From NCBI GenBank assembly GCA_002709395.1, contig PAQU01000081.1, forward strand, positions 26,030-60,039: 34,010 nucleotides of DNA, written 5' to 3'. The number at the start of each line of letters is the position of its first letter. The first letter of the stretch is position 1. Source of the stretch: Roseibacillus sp. GTDB taxonomy: Bacteria; Verrucomicrobiota; Verrucomicrobiia; Verrucomicrobiales; Akkermansiaceae. The notes beneath the pieces were generated by a model. That model ran no database searches. It worked only from the letters and a program-made list of their open reading frames with translations, and was not told the origin of the DNA. Below are positions 1 through 6,624 of this stretch, piece after piece. The position numbers and the translations under genes are program-made.

Positions 1-177
1 AAAAAGCGGCTATGGGAGGCATACTGGGAGTTTTTTGCTCCCATGCGTGATCGGCGGGAAGAGCTTCTTGAGCATCCCGATTACGTTGACCAGGTGTTGG
101 CCGAGGGTGCTGGCCGGGCGCGGGAGGAGGCGGAGCGGGTGCTTGCCCGGGTGCGTAAGGCGGTGGGTTTGCAATAA
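1..177 (+). CDS. trpS: Tryptophanyl-tRNA synthetase, C-terminal end (partial)
   Basis: Frame 1 is open from the first base to the TAA at 175-177 and gives 58 residues; the start lies outside the window. The visible part is the helical tail typical of TrpS: a FFAPMRDRREEL stretch, then DYVDQVLAEGA, and an end in VRKAVGLQ. This tail follows the class I catalytic core, which charges tRNA-Trp and is not visible here. The call therefore rests only on the tail pattern. No HIGH or KMSKS motif can be checked. Confidence 0.8.
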   Translation, partial: KKRLWEAYWEFFAPMRDRREELLEHPDYVDQVLAEGAGRAREEAERVLARVRKAVGLQ

Positions 178-326
178 CGGAAGATCCTGGGAAAAGCAGC
201 CTGCAGGGCTCACCGAGCATTCTTGAAGATATGGCTATTAAGGGGGTTTAGCCCTCTTTCAGCCTTGATTTTTTGCATTTGACGCCATCGGCGTTTCGTT
301 AGATGTTATCGCCAGAATAACCATCT

Positions 327-334
327 GAGGAGGA
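327..334 (+). promoter_or_regulatory. Strong ribosome binding site selecting a GTG start
   Basis: GAGGAGGA lies five bases upstream of the GTG at 340. It is one of the few strong Shine-Dalgarno sequences in the window, and it supports the GTG as the start of the PUR-domain protein. Confidence 0.7.
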
Positions 335-339
335 TAGTT

Positions 340-564
340 GTGGAAAGCGATTTATTGCACACGGAAAAGATTCTTGCGGATCGGAAGGTGTTTTTTCTCG
401 ATCTCAAGGAGAACGCCCGCGGGAAAGTTGTAAAGATCACGGAAGACGTGTCCGGCAACCGAGACACTATCATGGTGCCCGCAGAAATCCTCGGCGATTT
501 CATTGCGGCCCTCCAAGACATCCAAGCCACCTCGGACTCTGGCGCTGACTCGGACTCTGAATAA
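340..564 (+). CDS. PUR-domain (DUF3276) DNA/RNA-binding protein
   Basis: This is a 74-residue protein starting at GTG, with a strong GAGGAGGA site five bases upstream. It matches the compact PUR-alpha-like single-domain family (DUF3276) known from Bacteroidota and Verrucomicrobiota. The N-terminus TEKILADRKVFFLDLKEN is followed by GKVVKITED and a DTIMVPAE segment, and the protein ends in an acidic tail (DSGADSDSE). PUR repeats bind single-stranded nucleic acid; the cellular role of the bacterial members is largely unknown. It stands alone between trpS and the convergent trmL. The family call is by recognition of these segments. Confidence 0.8.
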   Translation: MESDLLHTEKILADRKVFFLDLKENARGKVVKITEDVSGNRDTIMVPAEILGDFIAALQDIQATSDSGADSDSE

Positions 565-575
565 GGCCCTCGGGT

Positions 576-1025
576 TCAGGATACCTGCCGGACGCCCTCG
601 TAGAGCACAACGGCTGCGGCAGTGGCGAGGTTGAGGGATCGTATTCCCCTCTCATGCATGGGAACCCGGATGAGCCGGTCGGGAAATGTCTCCAAGACAG
701 ATTCGGGGAGCCCTCTTGTTTCACAGCCGCAGACGAGGTAATCCCCCTTACGGAAGGAGATATCCCAGTGAGCTGTTTTTCCCTTGGTTGTGAGGAGCCA
801 GATACGATCGGGGCTGGTTGAGCGGAAAAACTCCTCAAGTGAATCCCAAAGCCTCAGATCCACATCTTTCCAGTAGTCCAACCCAACCCTGCGGACCTGT
901 TTGTCATCGAGGGAGAATCCAAGAGGCTTGACAAGGTGCAGGGTTGAGCCTGTCGCGAGGCATAGGCGGCCAGCCGCACCTGCATTGTGAGGGATTTCGG
1001 GGTTAACGAGGACGAGGTTGAACAT
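576..1025 (-). CDS. trmL: tRNA (cytidine(34)-2'-O)-methyltransferase, SPOUT family
   Basis: The 149-residue protein begins MFNLVLVNPEIPHNAG, the usual start of TrmL-type SPOUT methyltransferases. The conserved LVCGCETRGLP segment and the C-terminal RIPM/SLN-type motif (RVPMHERGIRSLNLATA) form the SAM-binding trefoil knot. TrmL methylates the wobble ribose of tRNA-Leu isoacceptors in the cytoplasm. The frame stays open further upstream, but the family start and length fit the ATG at 1025. No Shine-Dalgarno sequence precedes it. The U-tract of the rplU-rpmA terminator ends only three bases before the ATG, so expression depends on read-through or on a promoter not obvious to me. Confidence 0.88.
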   Translation of the reverse strand: MFNLVLVNPEIPHNAGAAGRLCLATGSTLHLVKPLGFSLDDKQVRRVGLDYWKDVDLRLWDSLEEFFRSTSPDRIWLLTTKGKTAHWDISFRKGDYLVCGCETRGLPESVLETFPDRLIRVPMHERGIRSLNLATAAAVVLYEGVRQVS

Positions 1026-1028
1026 GAC

Positions 1029-1057
1029 AAAAAAAGCGACCCCGGTTCCGGGGTCGC
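1029..1057 (-). terminator. Rho-independent terminator of rplU-rpmA
   Basis: On the minus strand a 9-bp GC-rich stem (GCGACCCCG against CGGGGTCGC, four-base loop) is followed by seven U residues. It lies about 45 bases downstream of the rpmA stop codon. It directly abuts the start codon of trmL. Confidence 0.9.
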
Positions 1058-1102
1058 TGGAAAGAGGGTTTTTTGTTTCCGGGGAGACCTCCCTGTAAGC
1101 AG

Positions 1103-1357
1103 CTAGCTCGCTTCTGCGGCAGCAACATTGACGCGGCGCCCCTTGCGGTCGAAGTAGACGTTTCCTTCTACCAGCGCAAAAATGGTGTGGTCTTTGCCCA
1201 GTCCAACGTTTTGTCCGGGATGCCACTTGGTTCCTCGCTGGCGGATGATGATGTTGCCTGCGATGACAGCCTCGCCACCGAATTTTTTCACGCCAAGTCG
1301 CTTGCTGCGGGAATCGCGGCCGTTCTTGACGGATCCTTGTCCTTTCTTATGAGCCAT
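1103..1357 (-). CDS. rpmA: 50S ribosomal protein L27
   Basis: The 84-residue product is close to the usual bacterial L27 length. It starts [16 protein letters not shown] and continues with the hallmark [12 protein letters not shown] and [17 protein letters not shown] segments. The N-terminal tail of L27 reaches the peptidyl transferase centre of the 50S subunit. It is the second gene of the conserved rplU-rpmA pair, 31 bases after rplU, and is followed by a strong terminator. It has no N-terminal cleavage extension of the kind seen in Firmicutes. No clear Shine-Dalgarno sequence precedes the ATG. Confidence 0.97.
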   Translation of the reverse strand: MAHKKGQGSVKNGRDSRSKRLGVKKFGGEAVIAGNIIIRQRGTKWHPGQNVGLGKDHTIFALVEGNVYFDRKGRRVNVAAAEAS

Positions 1358-1388
1358 GGGATTTGGGGTCTTGGATTACAGCGGGCAT

Positions 1389-1703
1389 TCAGCCAGCGAT
1401 GCCGGTGATCTCCACCTTGGTAAGAGCCCGGCGGTAGCCTTTGGTCTTATGGTGGCCCTTGCGGCGCTTGAGTTTAAAGGCGATCTCCTTTTTGGCACGA
1501 AACTGGTCGAGCACCTTGGCGGTTACCGCGGCCCCCTCAACCAGGGGAGTTCCTACCGTGGTCTTTGACCCGTCATTGAGGAGGAGGACCTCGGCGAAAC
1601 GAATTTCGCCGTCGACCTCGGCATCAAGCTTTTCAATGTCAAGCTTGTCGCCTTCCTGGACGCGATACTGCTTTCCGCCGGTCTTGAATACTGCGAAGGC
1701 CAT
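1389..1703 (-). CDS. rplU: 50S ribosomal protein L21
   Basis: The 104-residue protein starts MAFAVFKTGGKQYRVQEGD, the classic L21 opening. The C-terminus carries the KRRKGHHKTKGYRRALT segment that binds 23S rRNA. It is the first gene of the rplU-rpmA operon. The upstream gap to the divergent tsaE is about 127 bases and must hold the promoter, although no strong -35/-10 pair stands out. A GC-rich hairpin lies about 40-55 bases before the start codon. No Shine-Dalgarno sequence is visible before the ATG. Confidence 0.97.
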   Translation of the reverse strand: MAFAVFKTGGKQYRVQEGDKLDIEKLDAEVDGEIRFAEVLLLNDGSKTTVGTPLVEGAAVTAKVLDQFRAKKEIAFKLKRRKGHHKTKGYRRALTKVEITGIAG

Positions 1704-1743
1704 GATAGTTGGAGGTGACGGGATTTAACAGCCGGACAGGAGG

Positions 1744-1757
1744 CCCGGCGGGCCGGG
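1744..1757. other. GC-rich hairpin in the rplU/tsaE intergenic region
   Basis: CCCGGC-GG-GCCGGG is a perfect six-base inverted repeat about 40 bases upstream of rplU. It could fold in the rplU leader RNA. There is no U-tract, so it is not a standard terminator, and a function is not established. Confidence 0.35.
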
Positions 1758-1830
1758 AATTCACCACAGGCTTCCGGGAGGGGCAAGAAATTTTTGCCAA
1801 GCCGGGGCCCGCAGGGCACAGTTCCCGGGT

Positions 1831-2256
1831 ATGGATTTTCCCCTGAAATGCGACAATCCGGGCGCTATGCAGGCCCTTGGGCGCGATCTGGCAGGGGAAT
1901 TGGCGTCTGGGGGGGTAGTTGGGCTGGATGGTGAGCTTGGAGCGGGAAAGACGGAATTAGTCAGGGGATTGGCGGCAGGGATGGGTTGCGAAGGAGAGGT
2001 GACCAGCCCCACCTTTGCCATTCTTCAGGAATATCGAGCTGGGGCCCGCAATCTCTACCACTTTGATTTTTACCGGGTTGAGAGCGGAGAGGAAATCCTA
2101 GCGCTAGGCTGGGATGAGCTGCTGGAGGAACCGGCCAGCGTGGTAATAGTAGAGTGGGCGGAAAAGTTTGCCGGGTTGCTTCCTTCCAAGGCTCTGCGCT
2201 TGCGCATAGAAATACTCTCTCCGGAAGAGCGACTCGTCCTTTGTGAGGGACCCTGA
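1831..2256 (+). CDS. tsaE: tRNA threonylcarbamoyladenosine biosynthesis ATPase TsaE
   Basis: This is a 141-residue small P-loop protein. The Walker A motif GELGAGKT is at residues 34-41. It is followed by the family motif TSPTFAILQEY and by YHFDFYRVES, and then by the VVIVEWAEKF motif near residue 110. TsaE is the ATPase partner of TsaB/TsaD in making the t6A modification of ANN-decoding tRNAs. It is divergent from rplU and convergent with a small lipoprotein gene 12 bases downstream. Length and motif order are normal for the family. Confidence 0.92.
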   Translation: MDFPLKCDNPGAMQALGRDLAGELASGGVVGLDGELGAGKTELVRGLAAGMGCEGEVTSPTFAILQEYRAGARNLYHFDFYRVESGEEILALGWDELLEEPASVVIVEWAEKFAGLLPSKALRLRIEILSPEERLVLCEGP

Positions 2257-2268
2257 ACGGTGAGAGTT

Positions 2269-2472
2269 TTACCTTGAGGAGGCCTTCAGGGCGATGCCGT
2301 GGGAGCGGGTGGCGTCGGCACTTGCCGCTGGCAGGGTCTCGTCAACATCAGTTACGGTACGGACCCCTGCCTGGAACAGGCGGATCGGAGTCTGGATGAC
2401 CCTTCCTGCGAGGGTGCAGGAGGACAGGCTGGCGATGGCAAGGAGGGGGAGAAGCCGAACGAGATATTTCAT
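2269..2472 (-). CDS. Small lipoprotein of unknown function
   Basis: This is a 67-residue protein with a lipoprotein signal peptide: MKYLVRLLPLLAIASLSSC ends in the lipobox LSSC at Cys19. The mature part of about 49 residues has no recognised domain (TLAGRVIQTPIRLFQAGVRT, then a polar tail). The frame is open to 2541, but the start at 2472 is the one that gives a proper signal peptide. It lies 116 bases downstream of the selenoprotein pair on the same strand and may be part of that transcript (inference). Confidence 0.65.
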   Translation of the reverse strand: MKYLVRLLPLLAIASLSSCTLAGRVIQTPIRLFQAGVRTVTDVDETLPAASADATRSHGIALKASSR

Positions 2473-2588
2473 GGGGCCGATGTGCGGGAAAGAGTATGGC
2501 GGAGCAGTAACACAGGGCAAGGGTCGATCGGCGCAAAACACGACCCGGAAGTCCGGACCAATGACGATGCCCCGGTTGTTGAGATTCC

Positions 2589-3308
2589 CTAGGTCTCCTC
2601 CTTCTTCAGTTCCGCAACCTTTGCAAATACTTCCCCCTTGCCTTCAGCCACGATCTTGCCGTCCTTGCTTAGAAGTTTATAGTTAGGTACGGCCCGGGGC
2701 ATGTACTCTTCAAGCCCACTCTCCTTGATTTTATCCATCATCACGGTAGGCCAGGGAAAGCCCTCCTTGGCGGCCCATGACTCCGCGGCGTTCTTGTCCC
2801 GGTCGAGGCTGGCGTGAATCATTTCGACAGCGGGATTAGTTGCGATCTCTTCGTTGTATTGCTTCACCAACTGTGGAGCGGATCTAATGCAGGGCGGTCA
2901 CCAGCTCGCCGAGAAGTAGACAATGTAATATTCCGGAGCCTTCTCCAGCTTGTACCCTGCAAATTTTTCTCCCGCGAGCTTGGAAAGAACGCCTTCCTTC
3001 GCCAGGCCCTTGCCGATTTTCTGTTCGTTGAGAGCGCCCCCGGCTTCCGCTCCGCCCCCAACCTTCTCGATAGCCGCTTCATTTTCCCGGATGAACGCCT
3101 TGTCCGCATCGGAAAGCAGCTCAGTAGAAAAAGAGACCGTCTTGCCGGTGCTCAGAAGGACAGTGATTTTTCCAGCGGCCTTATCGAGGGCCTTCAGCTC
3201 CCCCTTGAAGGTTTTTTTGCCATCTGCGCTGGTCCATGTCCGGGCTGTCAGCGTTCCCAAGCCCCACAAGGAGGCGAGAGCAACTGCGAGGATGTATCTC
3301 TTTTTCAT
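2589..3308 (-). CDS. Exported SHD1-thioredoxin-like selenoprotein (in-frame UGA, UPPC active site)
   Basis: A single reading frame runs from the ATG at 3308 to the stop at 2589, interrupted only by UGA at 2900-2898; read through, it gives 239 residues. Residues 1-22 are a signal peptide. Residues of about 23-75 match an SHD1 domain (RTWTSADGKKTFKGEL). A thioredoxin-like domain follows. The active-site region reads YFSASW-U-PPC, where homologues carry WCPPC, so UGA sits at codon 137 in place of the catalytic Cys, and the resolving Cys is kept. Downstream are EGFPWPTV and AVPNY, the latter holding the cis-Pro, as in tryparedoxin/nucleoredoxin-like proteins. A hairpin lies 19 bases after the UGA. 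It would act in the periplasm as a thiol/selenol oxidoreductase. A conventional annotation would split it into two ORFs. Confidence 0.82.
2862..2878 (-). promoter_or_regulatory. Putative bacterial SECIS hairpin for the UPPC selenoprotein
   Basis: On the minus strand, 19 bases after the UGA, CUCCAC and GUGAAG can pair (five of six pairs, one C-A mismatch) around the loop AGUUG; an outer G-C pair extends the stem. The loop starts 25 bases after the UGA. That distance, and a G within the first two loop bases, fit the general bacterial SECIS pattern. The paralogous gene has the same loop at the same spacing. Confidence 0.6.
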
Positions 3309-3363
3309 GATAGGGAAAGAAGCTTGTTCTCAGGGAGTTAACGTCACACGGGCTTAAAAGTTG

Positions 3364-3939
3364 TCATTTAAGAGCGGAAATTTTTTCAAAGGCCTCCTCT
3401 TCAGTTTTGGCAAGGACCTCCCCGCTGCTGTCCACCAGATAGATCTCCCCTGCAAAAGCGCCGTAGGTGTTCAACCCAGTTGCCTCCCATTCCGGCATGA
3501 GCACGGTTGGCCAGGGGAAGCCTGCCTTGCGGGCCCACGCGAGCGCGTCCTTCTCGACGTCGTCGTAGCTGGCATGGATGAGCTCAACAATGGGGTTGGG
3601 CTCAATAATCTTCTTATATTTCTCCAGCAACTCTGGAGCGTGTTCCTGGCATGGGCCTCAGAAGCTTCCGCTGAAATTCAGAAGATAGTAGCGCGGGGCC
3701 TTCTGCAGGTCGGCAAGAATGTATTCCCCCTTTACCAGGTAATGGGTCCGGCCAAGGAGCTTGCTGCCGAATTCTTGCTTTTTGAGCGCCTTGACGATCT
3801 CCGCTCTCGGTGCTGGCGGAGGCTGCTGGAGGGCTGGTGGGGCAGTGGCCGTGGCCGCCTCGGATGTTTTTGAGTCCTGGCAGGAGCCCAGGAAAAGGAC
3901 CCCGGAGCAGAAAAGCGGAGCGAGGTAATAGGTTTTCAT
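3364..3939 (-). CDS. Thioredoxin-like selenolipoprotein (in-frame UGA, UGPC active site)
   Basis: One frame runs from the ATG at 3939 to the stop at 3364 with a single UGA at 3660-3658; read through, it gives 191 residues with Sec at 94. The signal peptide ends in a lipobox (FLGSC, Cys20). A Pro/Ala-rich linker follows, and then a thioredoxin-like domain with LNFSGSF-U-GPC in place of the usual CGPC. After it come ELIHASYDD and AGFPWPTVLM, closely paralleling the neighbouring paralogue. The position of the cis-proline (AVP in the paralogue) reads FAG here, which is unusual. It would sit on a membrane facing the periplasm. It is 34 bases after the hydrolase-like gene and 55 bases before the second selenoprotein, so one operon is likely. 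Confidence 0.82.
3622..3638 (-). promoter_or_regulatory. Putative bacterial SECIS hairpin for the UGPC selenoprotein
   Basis: On the minus strand, 19 bases after the UGA, CUCCAG and CUGGAG form a perfect 6-bp stem around the five-base loop AGUUG. Spacing and loop are identical to those of the hairpin in the adjacent paralogue. The sequence also codes for the conserved Ala-Pro-Glu-Leu-Leu-Glu stretch, so part of the conservation could be protein-driven. Confidence 0.65.
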
Positions 3940-3973
3940 CGTTTGGTTCGATCGAGGGGCAAGCCCGTGAATG

Positions 3974-4930
3974 TCACTGGCGCCTTGCGGCAGGAGGGCT
4001 TTCCGCGGCCTCCCCTGCAGGAGCCCACAGGTCTTGCAGGAACCCCCTCAGGAGGCCCCAGGCCCTTGTGTCCGCTTCTTGGTTGTATGCTTGAGGGATG
4101 CGGAACTTTTCGCCGACCCTGTTTGCGCCCGGGACAGTAAAGCTCTGCATCGCGTTGGGAAAATCAATCATGGTGAGGTCTGTTTTGACCCGGGCCATCT
4201 CCTTCCTGAACGCCTCCACCTTACCCTTTCTCAGATGGACATAGGGATCCTCGCGCGCGTCACAGACCATGACTCTGGCGGTCGCCCTCCGGATGGGTGG
4301 CTGGGAGGGAACGACTGTAAAAAAAGGGTGGAAGGCGACAACGCCATCGAGGCCGCGCATTCCGTTTCGCGCCATCTGCAGGCAGACGTCTCCTCCGCTG
4401 CCGTAGCCGATCGCCGCGATTTTGTTATCATCCACCTCGGGCCTGGCAGCGAGAAACTTGAGATGGGCGAGGACGCGGGCGGCCATCTCCTTCTGGTTGC
4501 CCTTGAGGCCGCCATCAAGCTTGATGGCTGTCTGCGGATCATGGGCCTTCTGACCGTCACCGTAAAGATCCATGGCGAGTGCGGCGTAGCCCAGCTTGGC
4601 GAGCATGTCAGCCCGCATGCGGACATAATCATTGTGTCCCCACCATTCCGGGCTGATCAGGACGCCGGCGAATGGGCCCTGTGCTTTGTTCTTTGGAAGT
4701 GCCAGATAGGCCTTTGAGGTGACTGCACCAGCCTTGAAGGTTACCTCTTCGGAGAGATAGCCAGGGTCATTCTTAAATCCGTCACCATCGGGAACCCGGG
4801 CCTGAGGAATTTGTTCCCGGGGGGCAGGCTCCGTGGACTGGGCGTCTTGACTCCGTCCGGGCAGGGCGGCGGCCAGAGCCAGGGCAAGTGCGGCAGTGGC
4901 GCCAACCTTGGACCTGAGGGCAGACTTCAT
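3974..4930 (-). CDS. Exported dienelactone-hydrolase-like protein, catalytic residues lost
   Basis: This is a 318-residue protein with an Ala/Leu-rich signal peptide (MKSALRSKVGATAALALALA). The fold signature is that of the dienelactone hydrolase family: PEWWGHNDY, a LAMDLYGDG segment, a nucleophile elbow and a C-terminal AYNQEADTRAW stretch. The elbow reads IGYGSGG where active members have GxCxGG, so the Cys nucleophile is Gly. The usual AxHSFT histidine is Gln (AMQSFT). Only the acid-region Asp (REDPYV) remains. It is likely a non-hydrolytic binding protein or has a changed mechanism. It is upstream of the two selenoproteins on the same strand (34-base gap). The frame is open further upstream, but the start at 4930 gives the signal peptide. 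Confidence 0.85.
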   Translation of the reverse strand: MKSALRSKVGATAALALALAAALPGRSQDAQSTEPAPREQIPQARVPDGDGFKNDPGYLSEEVTFKAGAVTSKAYLALPKNKAQGPFAGVLISPEWWGHNDYVRMRADMLAKLGYAALAMDLYGDGQKAHDPQTAIKLDGGLKGNQKEMAARVLAHLKFLAARPEVDDNKIAAIGYGSGGDVCLQMARNGMRGLDGVVAFHPFFTVVPSQPPIRRATARVMVCDAREDPYVHLRKGKVEAFRKEMARVKTDLTMIDFPNAMQSFTVPGANRVGEKFRIPQAYNQEADTRAWGLLRGFLQDLWAPAGEAAESPPAARRQ

Positions 4931-5051
4931 AGGGTGGACGATACCCGGACTTTCCGGCATCGCAAGACCCCAGATTTTCTTGTCACGAGCTTCATCATGA
5001 ATAGCCAATTTCCCTCGCCCAATGGCGGACGATGGTGTTGTTTCATAGCGC

Positions 5052-6314
5052 ATGAAAGAGTCGCTGCTGCAGAACCCCGTCTTCGGAATGGCCGCCCGGC
5101 AGTTTGACCAGGTTGCCGATTTCATGGAGCTGGAGGAGGAGATTCGGGAGCGCTGCAAATGGCCCAAGCGCCTGATCACTGTTTCTCTCCCTGTCCGGAT
5201 GGATGACGGAAGAACGGAAGTTTATCTGGCGCACCGGGTGCAGCATCACCTGTCGCGCGGGCCGGTCAAGGGGGGCCTGCGGTATCATCCGAATGTTGAT
5301 CTGGGCGAAGTGGCAGCCCTCGCGATGTGGATGAACTGGAAGTGCGCGCTCATGCGCCTTCCCTACGGGGGAGCCAAGGGAGGAATTAACTGCGACCCGC
5401 GGGCAATGAGTCCCCGGGAAAAGGAAGGAGTAACCCGCAGGTTTGCCGCAGAGATCCTTCCGTTTATCGGAAAGGAGGTCGACATCATGGCACCTGACAT
5501 GGGGACGGATGAACAGACCATGGCTTGGATTGTGGACGTTTATTCAGCCAATACCGGGCACCTCGTGCCCGGTATTGTCACTGGCAAGCCTGTGGAGCTT
5601 CAGGGGTCGGAGGGCCGCCGGGAGGCCACGGGTTACGGGGTGGCCTTCCTGGCAATGCGGGCTCTTGATAAGCTTGGTTGTGCCATTGAAGGAGCGAGTG
5701 CGATCATTCAGGGATTTGGCAACGTTGGCTATCACGCTGCGGAGAGGCTTGCCTGTTCCGGAGTCATGGTGAAGGGGATTTCGGATATCACCGGGGCCAT
5801 CTGGAATGACAATGGGATTGATGTAGCTAAACTGGGTGAGCACGTGAGAGCAACCGGGGGGGTCTCCGGCTTTGATGAAGCGGAAGGAATCGATCCTGAC
5901 GAGATGTTGCTTCAGCCGTGTGAGATCCTCGTGCCTGCTGCCTTGGAGCGGGTAATTACCGGGGAGAACGCGCCCAAGTTGAATTGCCGGGTGCTGGCGG
6001 AAGCGGCCAACGGGCCGACTACGCCGGAAGCGGATGCGGTCATTTCCGAACGCGGGGATATCTTTCTCCTTCCGGATATCCTGTGTAACGCGGGAGGAGT
6101 AACCGTCTCTTATTTCGAATGGGTTCAGAATTTGTCACGCTTCCACTGGTCGGAGCAGGAGGTATTTACCAAGTTGGAGACCATGCTGGAGAGAGCCTTT
6201 GAGCGGATGCTCAATTTTGCAGGCGAGCAGCAGGTGAGTCACCGGATGGCTGCGCTTTGCCTCGGGGTGCGTGAGGTCGCTGAGGTGAAAAAGAAACGGG
6301 GCCTCTTTCCCTGA
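5052..6314 (+). CDS. gdhA: Glutamate dehydrogenase (Glu/Leu/Phe/Val family)
   Basis: This is a 420-residue protein of the usual length for NAD(P)-dependent glutamate dehydrogenases. The substrate-binding segment GPVKGGLRYHP (Lys73) and the catalytic PYGGAKGGI loop (Lys109) are intact, as is the APDMGTDEQTM stretch. A Rossmann motif GFGNVG follows near residue 225. The C-terminal segment has ILCNAGGVTVSYFEW, typical of the family. It interconverts glutamate and 2-oxoglutarate plus ammonia in the cytoplasm. It is divergent from the hydrolase-like gene with a gap of about 120 bases. No Shine-Dalgarno sequence is visible. Amino-acid specificity within the family and NAD/NADP preference cannot be decided here. 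Confidence 0.93.
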   Translation: MKESLLQNPVFGMAARQFDQVADFMELEEEIRERCKWPKRLITVSLPVRMDDGRTEVYLAHRVQHHLSRGPVKGGLRYHPNVDLGEVAALAMWMNWKCALMRLPYGGAKGGINCDPRAMSPREKEGVTRRFAAEILPFIGKEVDIMAPDMGTDEQTMAWIVDVYSANTGHLVPGIVTGKPVELQGSEGRREATGYGVAFLAMRALDKLGCAIEGASAIIQGFGNVGYHAAERLACSGVMVKGISDITGAIWNDNGIDVAKLGEHVRATGGVSGFDEAEGIDPDEMLLQPCEILVPAALERVITGENAPKLNCRVLAEAANGPTTPEADAVISERGDIFLLPDILCNAGGVTVSYFEWVQNLSRFHWSEQEVFTKLETMLERAFERMLNFAGEQQVSHRMAALCLGVREVAEVKKKRGLFP

Positions 6315-6624
6315 TCCCGAAACAAGAATCCTGATTTTGGGATTCCCGGGCTTCTTAAGCTGAAAGGCAGGAGGAAACAAAGCAGGTCCGGGTGTGGGAA
6401 AGTTGAGCGTAGATTACTAAAATCCTCGCAGTAAAACCGTCGAAAACGTGAAAATACCCACCCAGAAAGGGGACGATTTTCATTGTTGAGGGTCGATTTC
6501 TCTCCGCCCCGCCCCATATTTAAGGTATCTTTACCAACGTGGCGACCGTAACCGAGCTGGGAGGACCAGACTGCCTTTTGACTGCCCGGTCAGAATGGCT
6601 CCTTGTCCCTGGGAAGGAGGGGCG
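6315..6624. other. 310-base intergenic stretch between gdhA and cdd
   Basis: No gene is evident here. Near the start, GAATCC and GGATTC (6326-6331 and 6340-6345) can form a six-base stem, but without a U-tract it is a weak terminator candidate at best. The middle is relatively AT-rich (around 6410-6540) and probably holds the cdd promoter, though I see no convincing -35/-10 pair. Confidence 0.5.
6614..6620 (+). promoter_or_regulatory. Ribosome binding site deciding the cdd start
   Basis: AAGGAGG ends four bases before the ATG at 6625. It favours that start over the in-frame ATG at 6595. Confidence 0.7.

Noticed and set aside
1782-1798. GGCAAGAAATTTTTGCC inverted repeat in the rplU/tsaE gap as a terminator or regulatory leader
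   Set aside because: It has no gene end to terminate on either strand and no known L21 leader pattern; it may be chance.
2898-3660. UGA codons read as true stops, i.e. truncated thioredoxin genes or sequencing errors
   Set aside because: Both paralogues have UGA at the same catalytic codon, both stay open for about 100 codons beyond it with conserved domain motifs, and both carry a matching hairpin after it.
3943-3955. GGTTCGATCG resembling a tRNA T-loop
   Set aside because: No acceptor, D or anticodon stems can be built around it; it lies in the short gap between two minus-strand genes.
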